From Effrenium voratum (taxonomy: Eukaryota > Sar > Dinophyceae > Suessiales > Symbiodiniaceae), in NCBI GenBank assembly GCA_963377175.1, contig CAUJNA010000469.1:895288-959287 (forward strand): a stretch of 64,000 nucleotides of DNA, in the 5' to 3' direction. Below are positions 35,606-43,400 of the stretch, piece after piece. Position numbers and translations under genes: made by a program. Numbering within the stretch: position 1 is the stretch's first letter; every line of letters starts with the position of its first letter. The notes under the pieces are model-generated. The model was not told the origin of the DNA. It worked only from the letters and a program-made list of their open reading frames with translations, and did not search any database.

Positions 35606-35741
35606 TGGCCAACCAGCCAACCACCTAGCCAGCCACTCACCCAGAAACTCACCCCCAGCCAACCACCCAACCAGAAACTCGCCCCCACCTACCCAGCCGC
35701 ACACCCAGAAACTCGCCCCCACCCAGAAACCTGCCCCCAGC
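35606..35741 (+). repeat. Minisatellite of CCAGAAACTCGCCCCCAC-like units
   Basis: Several imperfect units (CCCAGAAACTCGCCCCC, CCAGCCAACCACC) lie next to the exon at 35742. Confidence 0.75.
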
Positions 35742-35816
35742 CTCCCAAAGCTTCAGCAGCAGATCTTCTTCTCCGTGGACACCCTTCAGCAGCTGCGCCT
35801 TGCTGGGCTTTACCAC
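35742..35816 (-). CDS. Exon, FtsJ/CMTR-like methyltransferase gene (N-terminal part)
   Basis: 75 nt encode VVKPSKAQLLKGVHGEEDLL and five further residues. The acceptor is GCCAG|GTGG and the donor GAG|GCTGGG (a GC donor). It lies upstream of the methyltransferase core on the same strand; assignment to the same gene rests on order and strand only. The neighbouring 35606-35742 is a GAAACTCGCCCCC minisatellite. Confidence 0.5.
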
Positions 35817-36543
35817 CTGGCACTTCGCCAGGCTTTTTGGCGTCTCGACGACGCGACCCCCCCCCAAAAAAAAAAAAACAAGAAAAGAAGGTAAGGGCAT
35901 GAAAGGGCCGGTTGGCACACAGGTTCCTTCTGGAGGAAAAAGGGGGAAACCCCTTCTGTTTTCTGCTTTCTTTTTTTGATTGATTTTTGTTTTTGTTTTT
36001 TAGTTGGGGGGGGGGGGGAGGGCAGTACAAAGCGAACCACAGTACCCCGGCTTGAGAAACACGCACACTCCTAGGCCTTCCAAGCATTACCCATACAAAA
36101 AAACATGTGGACAATACAGGCAAAGATGTGCCTTTTGTGGACACACCGGAAGAGCACTGCAAATTCGAAAAGAAGTACCAATCAGGGAAGGACAAAGCAA
36201 ATCCGCAAAACACGCATCCCAACCGTGTTCTACATGCAAGCAGCAGCTAGTCACAGCTACGGCTGGTCACAGCTGGTCATGTGGAAGATTGCCCTTTCTG
36301 CGAAGCCCCAAAGTGGTTGGTTCCCATCCCTACTGTGGAAATCCTGCACCACCTAACACATCCCAAGAAATCCCGGAATGATGAGTCCCCTGCAAATGAC
36401 AACGAACAATGGTTCTCCAAGTGGGGCAGGATTTTGTCACTTTGAAGGCAAAACGTGCACGGCAGGGGTGCTTAAGAGATTGTGATTCGGGCACGAGCCT
36501 GTGCCCAGGCAATGGGTAAGTTGGGGTAAACAAGCCACAAAAG

Positions 36544-36862
36544 AAAGGTTCCCCAAAAGCAAACCAATCCCCGGTCCCAAAGATCAGGGTTTCCCACACA
36601 CCAGAGAACAACAACCAAAGGAAAACAAACCAAACAAGAAAAGGGTTAACCCGCAACCTTGGTCGACAACAGGCCGCACGACTGGTCCCTACCAACCTGG
36701 CGGCGGCCCGAGGTCTCTTTCTCCCCCGAGATGCCGTCGGTCGACGCAGGGGTTCGGCGACGCCCATTCGAGGCGCGACGGAACCCAAAACTTGAGCCAA
36801 ACACCACAGGTCAGTCACTACCGCGACATCCCTGGTGATGAAATAAACCATGGCTAATCACA
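36544..36862 (-). repeat. 3' LTR of the giant copia element
   Basis: This copy is identical to 60164-60482. The match begins at AAAGGTTCCCC and ends at GGCTAATCACA on the + strand; the bases on either side differ. A purine tract lies directly internal to it, as expected upstream of a 3' LTR. Confidence 0.93.
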
Positions 36863-36872
36863 CCCCCCTCAC
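36863..36872 (-). promoter_or_regulatory. Polypurine tract (plus-strand DNA primer)
   Basis: In sense orientation GTGAGGGGGG lies immediately before the 3' LTR start TGTGATTAG. This is the position and composition of a polypurine tract and supports the LTR boundary. The role is inferred from position. Confidence 0.7.
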
Positions 36873-37443
36873 GAGGAGCCCGTCATATGACGGGTGGAGC
36901 GTGCCATTTACTGATAGGATTTAACTGCTCGCATACGTCCGCAAACAGCTGGACACTACCGCCGTCAGCGGTGGAGCAAACCCACAAAGGCAGTCGCGCG
37001 ACATCCCGGGCATTAAATTCCCGCCACCACCCCGAATTAATCGGGGTAACGCTATCCAACATACCTTGTGGAAAAGTCCACATGACGACAATGGGTCACA
37101 ACTGTTTGCATCAGAAATGCAAGAAGTTTAATTCTTATCAGAAGCCATGAAATAAAAGATAACGTATGTCCATTAGTACCCTCGCCTAACGGCAAGAGGT
37201 ACTCCTGACCATGCGTACCTGAAAAATGCCTGAATTCCGCAAACCCGGGAGTAACCCCCCATCAGTTTGCTTTCCCTCTCACTCACACTGCTTCCGGATG
37301 AACACGTCCAGCAGCTCAGCAGCGGTACGGGAGAGACATGACCTCCGCGCCTCAGCGGTCCGGGAGGAACATCACCACCTCCGCACCGCGCTGACCATGG
37401 AGAACGGACGCAAGCCTATCGGCCGCAATCCTCGTGACTCAGC
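36873..37443 (-). other. 3' untranslated region of the element, rich in hairpins
   Basis: No ORF of note is present between the stop of the large 3' ORF and the polypurine tract. It contains a 16-bp perfect palindrome at 36879-36894 (CCCGTCATATGACGGG), a stem ACCGC/GCGGT near 36957-36972, a 6-bp stem CCCCGA/TCGGGG near 37031-37047, and two members of the TA(A/T/C)C-loop hairpin family (37185-37192, 37415-37422). A third begins at 37443, at the ORF end. A role in RNA packaging, stability or reverse transcription is possible but not shown. Confidence 0.6.
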
Positions 37444-40400
37444 CTATCGGCTATCGTCACGTCTCCTCCGGTCACGTCCGCCCCGCGCACGGTCCCTATC
37501 ACGATCCCTTTCGGATCTCCTGCGATCATCTCGCCTTCGATCCCGCTCCCGATCGAGTGAATCATCATCACGACGATCACGAGCATCGTCCCTCCTCCTG
37601 TCGCGATCATCCTCGCGCCGCGGACGATATCTGCGCCTCCTCGACTCTCTGGAATCCCTGGTGTCCACGGTCCTAACGGACCTCCGAGAAGGAGTACGGG
37701 AAACATCCGACTCCCTACGCCTCCTCCCAGATTGAGAGTTCGTCACGATCTGGTTGAGAGCTTCCAGTGCCGACGCGTCCTCACCATTTCTGATGAAATC
37801 CCTAACCTGCTTGTTCAGCACTCTGTTGGTGGAGATCGTCAAGAAAGCGTCCACCACCGAACTCTCAGGCAGCACCAGGAAGTGACCCTCCACCGGGCTC
37901 GCCGCGGCCCGCTCAGCAGACTGCAGCCGGATCTCCCCGCCTTCAGGCTTCTTTGCCATCGCCTTGGAGGCAGTCAAAGGCGCTACCGCATCCTTTGCCG
38001 AAGATCTGCCAAGCGCGGAGTGAAGATCATCCCCGCTAGCTTCTCTCGCTGCCGCACCTGGTCTGCTGTCGACGTCGCCAGGCCTCGTGGATGCCTCCCG
38101 CTTTGTCGACTCCTTCGCAGCCTCGTCGGGATCCCAACGGGACTTCCTTTCTCTCTTCTGCCCTTCGGCCGACCCGCGGCTACCGCCGGGAGCGTCACCT
38201 CCGCCTGTCTTCTCCTTCTTGACCTCAACCTTCGGTTCGGCCTGCTTCGTCTCCTTAGCCACAGCTTTTGGAGCCGGAGCACTCCTCGCCTCAGATGCCG
38301 AAGCAGCCTTCCCTTTCGGCTCTGCCTTGGGAACCGGGGTCACTTTAGCCTTGGCACTCGGCCTGGCCCCTTCAACCACCATCTCGGCCCAAGACTTCTT
38401 CGGCTGAGCTGCTGCTGCATCAACCTCCATCGGAGCAGGTCCAGCGTCATCCTTCGCCTTTGGGACGGATGGGCTACCGCCCTTACCGGATCCTTTACCC
38501 GGCACTTCACCTGACTTTGGTGGCGGGCCGGAAGGGCTACCGCCCTTACCGCCCTTTTCCCCCTTCTTCCCTTTTCCTTTTCCGCCCTTGGGGACCGGTT
38601 CCTGCTTGGGACCAGGACTCGGCGCAGCATGATGCACTGATTGGAGTCCCTCGATGTCCACGTTCAATGGTTCGGGTTGACGACCGTCAAGAACCGTCCT
38701 CACCCTTTCGTCGCTAACGTAGACGAATGGGTCACGGAATGGTGCGGGAGGCTCCGACTGTCCGGCATTGATCGCCTTCTGCACCTTGGCTATCGCCTCC
38801 TTCAACCTCTTCTTCTCATCATACCCTGTCTCCGATACCATGTACTCCCTGAGCTGCGACATCAACGCATGACTCTCCAGGATGTCCACGTCCTTTCGAT
38901 GGGTCGGGTACAATGGGGTCAGATGACCAGCCGCAGAACCAATCACGTATGCCATCGGGATATAGAATGACAAGTACGTGTCATGACGAGCGAACTTCCT
39001 AACGGAAGTCGTCATACGCCTACCCCACTGCGCAGCGTGTCTTGGATTGGCTCGGAAATACTCCGTGACCGACTCAAATCTATCGACTTGGTTGGTCTTG
39101 ATCAGGTGCTTCGCCACCCACTTCTCCACAAACGCATCCGAGGCCGAAATCCCAGACACATAGGAGAATTGGAAGAGCACCTTCGCCAGCTCATCCCACG
39201 CCGCATCGACACCTCCCTTGTCTTCACCAAGATAAGGGGGAAGTCTGATGCCGCTCTGCACCGTCATCCTTAGATCGGATGCCATCGAATAGGAAATCAA
39301 ATTCCTCTTGATGACTCCGACCACTTCGGAGGGAATCCTCCTGGGCTTGAACTGCCCCATGGTCCTCACCCACTCCGGCACGATGTGGCACGTTTCGAAG
39401 TCCTTTTCCTCCGCGTTGGGGATAAAGTTCGGGTAAAAGACCGGGAGCGCGCACCCGGGACACAAGTGCATCCCATTCGGCATCAATTCCGCGCACCTCA
39501 AGCAGAACGTGGCAGTCACATTCAGCCTGATCTCTTCCCGTGATCGCTTGTGCTCTCCCCTAACGGGGGTGAAGTCACCGTAGTCCCATGCCCGGTGGTA
39601 CACTATCGTGTAATCATCGTACATATACGCCGCCTTCCAAGCCCCCATGTGGATCTCGTTCCTAACGGCAAGAGTCTTCCTTCTCGTCAAAAACACGGGT
39701 CCAACCAAGGACCAGTGCACCCGAAGATCCACCATTACCACCACGTACCTACCGGAGTAGTTCCGCAGCCTGTCCCTGACATACCACGAAGGCGATACCT
39801 CAGCATCCGGCGCCATGGCTCCCACAAGTGGGATCAGGCCCTCATCCTGCCTACCATCCCCAATGGTCTCGTACACATCGGGCCTCGTGATCAATATCTC
39901 GATCATGGCCTTTCCATTTCGCCTCACCCTTTGGAGCTGAACCGCCTTCCGAAAGTCCGAGAACTTCATGATGACGTATCCCACCATGGGGAGTTCATTC
40001 CAATGCATCTCATACATCAGAGATCCGCCAGGTGCATCTTCCTGAGTATACCTGTGCCTAACGGCACTGTAACTCAAGTCGCGTCCGATCCGCGTGTGCC
40101 TAACGGCAACCAACCTGGTGCTCTCCTTGAGGAGAACGCCATCCCCGTCGTACATGACCATGAGCATCGCCTCCACTTGCCCTATCGGGAAAGCTTTAAG
40201 CGTCGGAATGAAGAACTTCCAAGACATCTCAGCGTTCTCCATACCCGAAATCTCCTTCAGGAACCAGATGGCCTGGTCACTTTTCACCCAGTTTCCAGCC
40301 TCGCGTCCGGTCTCCTTCAGCACACGTTCCTCGAATAACTCCGAGACTCTCTTTGAATTGATGACCAAGCCGTCGAAATCGCACGAGAGCAGTCTCATCA

Positions 40401-43400
40401 ACTCCTTCGCCGCCTCCCGTCCTGCAACAGTGCCCACTGTCTCCTCGTAGTTCGGGAGGTATTCACCCAACCTCGTCTTCGAGGGAACCACAATCTGGCA
40501 AGTGACGGCCTCATCAGGGATAACTCCCGTTTCCCTTAACTCTGGATTGATCTCTCGCCTATCGGCAAGATAATCCTCCTTCCCATCCAGTATCACAAGA
40601 TTGTAGGTCATCTTGCTCGCCGCCCCACTAGGCCTGAACTTCCTGCTATCATCCAGCTGGTCAGGAGCAAAGGGTCCACTAGGGGCAGCTGCACTCACCA
40701 GAGGCGCTCCTCGCCCAGAGCAGAGGTGCTTCTTGTGGAAGTTCACCATCTGATTCAGCTGCGATAGTGCGTAGGCACGATCCTCCAATGACGCACTCTT
40801 CATCCCAGCCTCAGTCAGAGGAGCCTCAGGCTTGTCATAACTCGCCTTACCGCCCCATCTCGCCGCGACCAGCTCAGCAGACTTCGCAGGGTCGATCAAA
40901 TTCCCCGACCATCCAGGCATATTGCTCAACCTCCTAGTCAACGCGTCTACCGACGCAGCCAAGTCTTCGTCCGTCACGGTGTAAGGGTCGACATTCTCCC
41001 TGTCGTCCTGACCCACATCCGGAAGCCTATAGTCCCCGCGGATGGCCTCCATCGCGGTCCTCTCGGCTTCCTCAGCCTCCTCTTGCGTGGCCACAGCTCT
41101 AGGAATCAGGAGCGCGACCTCAGCCGGCAACGACTTCTCCATGTTGATTGGAGTATTCTTGGGAAGGATTCTTCGATCATCTCCCTCCCCGCTGTACACG
41201 TATTCCCGAGCAGCCTTTCGGTACTCCTCAGCGGTAGCCCCTCTGTAGTTGGAGGCCTTGCTCGGGCCTTCCTTCCCAGCCTCGGTACCCCGAGGCGTGG
41301 ACTCCTTCGTCACGGCGGAGCCCTTCTTGGAGCCTTCCTGATCCACGTCCATGTCGTCCTTCTTCTTCTCCGTCACGGACAGCTTCCCAATGTCAGGAAG
41401 GGTCACATCATCATCCTTTCCTGACCCGGCGCCCCTATCGGGGGCCGGCTCGGTCCTCGGTTGTCCCGAAGAACTCGCCCCAGGATCCACATCGCCCTCG
41501 TCATCCACATGTGGTCGCTTTCCCCACACGATCTTCGTCTTCGGCTTCAGTGGGACAGCGACACCTCCAGCCATGTGGTGTCCAGGCCAAGTGGCTCCCT
41601 CAGGGTCATCTTCGAACCATGACTTCCCGAACGGGCACCCATCCCTACCAAGGATCTCCTTCCTATCGGAAGGGGTTCCTGAATGTGACAATGCCGACAC
41701 ATGAGATAGTAGCACCTCAACCGCTGACTGTGCCAACGTGTCAGGCATCTGCTCCCTCGTCGGGACAGTCCGCAGCTCCGGAGCGAGGTGGCCGGCAATC
41801 ATGCTGAAAGGCGCAGTCCCCAACCGCTTGCCCAATACCGCCTCGTTCAGCGCGTTGAAGTACTTCTGCAGCTTCTCCAACATTGCCGTCGCCGCCATCA
41901 GCTGGGGATGAAACATGGGCATCCGCCACGCGCGCCCAAGGGCGGAATCCACGTGCGATGCGATCACAGAGATCGTCCCTACCAGCAAGTGCGATGATGC
42001 AACCTCCGGCACCCAAGTCGGGTCGTCCAAAGGAATGCATTGGCCCGTCTGCGCGTTCAGCAAGGTAGCCCTCACCCCCGGCGCTCGAAGACAATCATAC
42101 GCCCTGCGGTTCGGGTCACTAACGACACCACGAACCATGTAATCATCCCGATCGGGCATATCTGCCCAGTCCCCCGGAGGTGCTCGCCCATGATGGTACT
42201 TCGCCTGAATGTCCTGCCTCATCCCTAACGGGATATGGGCAGCCTCGGACGCCACCTTCTTCATGTTCCATTGCTGATCACCCCACGGCGTAGACTTCCG
42301 ATCTCGAGGATTGATGTACTCCTGATCGATCCTTCCAGCAGCTCGGGAAGCATCCAACGCCCCGTACATGAAATCGTTATGCACGGCCCTCTCCAATACC
42401 GCATTCCACTCGCTATCGCGATTCGGGAACACAATGTGGCTAGTCTCGTTCGCCTTCCTCCACTCCTCCGCGGTAACCCGCTCTTGAGTGATTGCCTTGT
42501 TCCTGATCACAGCATAGATGAAGGGCTCACCAGCCTCCCTAGCCAGGACATGCTGAACGATGAACCTCCTATTCGACCTGCTTTCCGCCGGTCTTGCTGA
42601 TGTCCGCGAGCCCCTCGTGGATTGATATGAACCATGCTCACGGTGATGCCGAACTTCCGCTGACTCCAACTCGGGGGCCTCTCCCGGGTGCTCCGGGTAC
42701 GGCGTGTTTGCATAATTGTGTATGCCCCCTCGAGACTCCTGGGTTGAAGCCGCCTTCGGGGTCGCTGCAGTATCCCGCAGGTCCCCGTCGTCGTCCGTGT
42801 ACTTCGGAGCATAGGAGATGGGCACACCCGGGCCACCTGCACCCGACGCCTCCTCCTTCTTCTGACCACCAACAGGTTCTCGAACCCTGCGTTCCTCCCT
42901 AACGGGCGACGCCGCTCGCTTAGCCGCAGGCGATTCCATCGGCGGCTCTGTCGTAGTCGTAGTGGCCTGAGGCACCTCAGCTGCCCTACCGGGGGTCTCT
43001 TCCTCACCTACAGCGGGAGCCTCGGCTTCCTTCTCCGGTTCCATCTCAACGTCTCCGGCGAACTCCAGCACCTCGGCCTCGGTCGGGACCCCACCATCGT
43101 TGAAGGTATCCGTAGGAAGATCGACCCCTTCCCTATCGGGTAGGAGATCATCGACCTCGGCGGAGCCACCCGCGTTCTCCTCCTCAATCGTCGCTCTAGG
43201 CGTTCGAAGATTCGAGGACCATCGATTCCCAACTTCGGTCGCCGGGACCTGAGGTGAAGAAACTCTCGGACTCCGAGGTGGGTTCGGCGGGGATTTCGGT
43301 CTCACCGATGCCAGCATCTCCTTTGTGACTAACGCCTTAGGAGGTGCTTTCGGGGCAGCGATCTGACCCTCCACTTGCTGACCTGCGTTAGATGATTGCC

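Noticed and set aside
36330..36851. 173-codon minus ORF covering the 3' LTR
   Set aside because: It begins inside the LTR and runs into flanking DNA; the same frame in the other LTR breaks elsewhere, so it is an LTR shadow.
39550..40338. 262-codon plus-strand ORF and similar ORFs opposite the large element ORFs
   Set aside because: Antisense shadows of GC-rich coding sequence on the minus strand.
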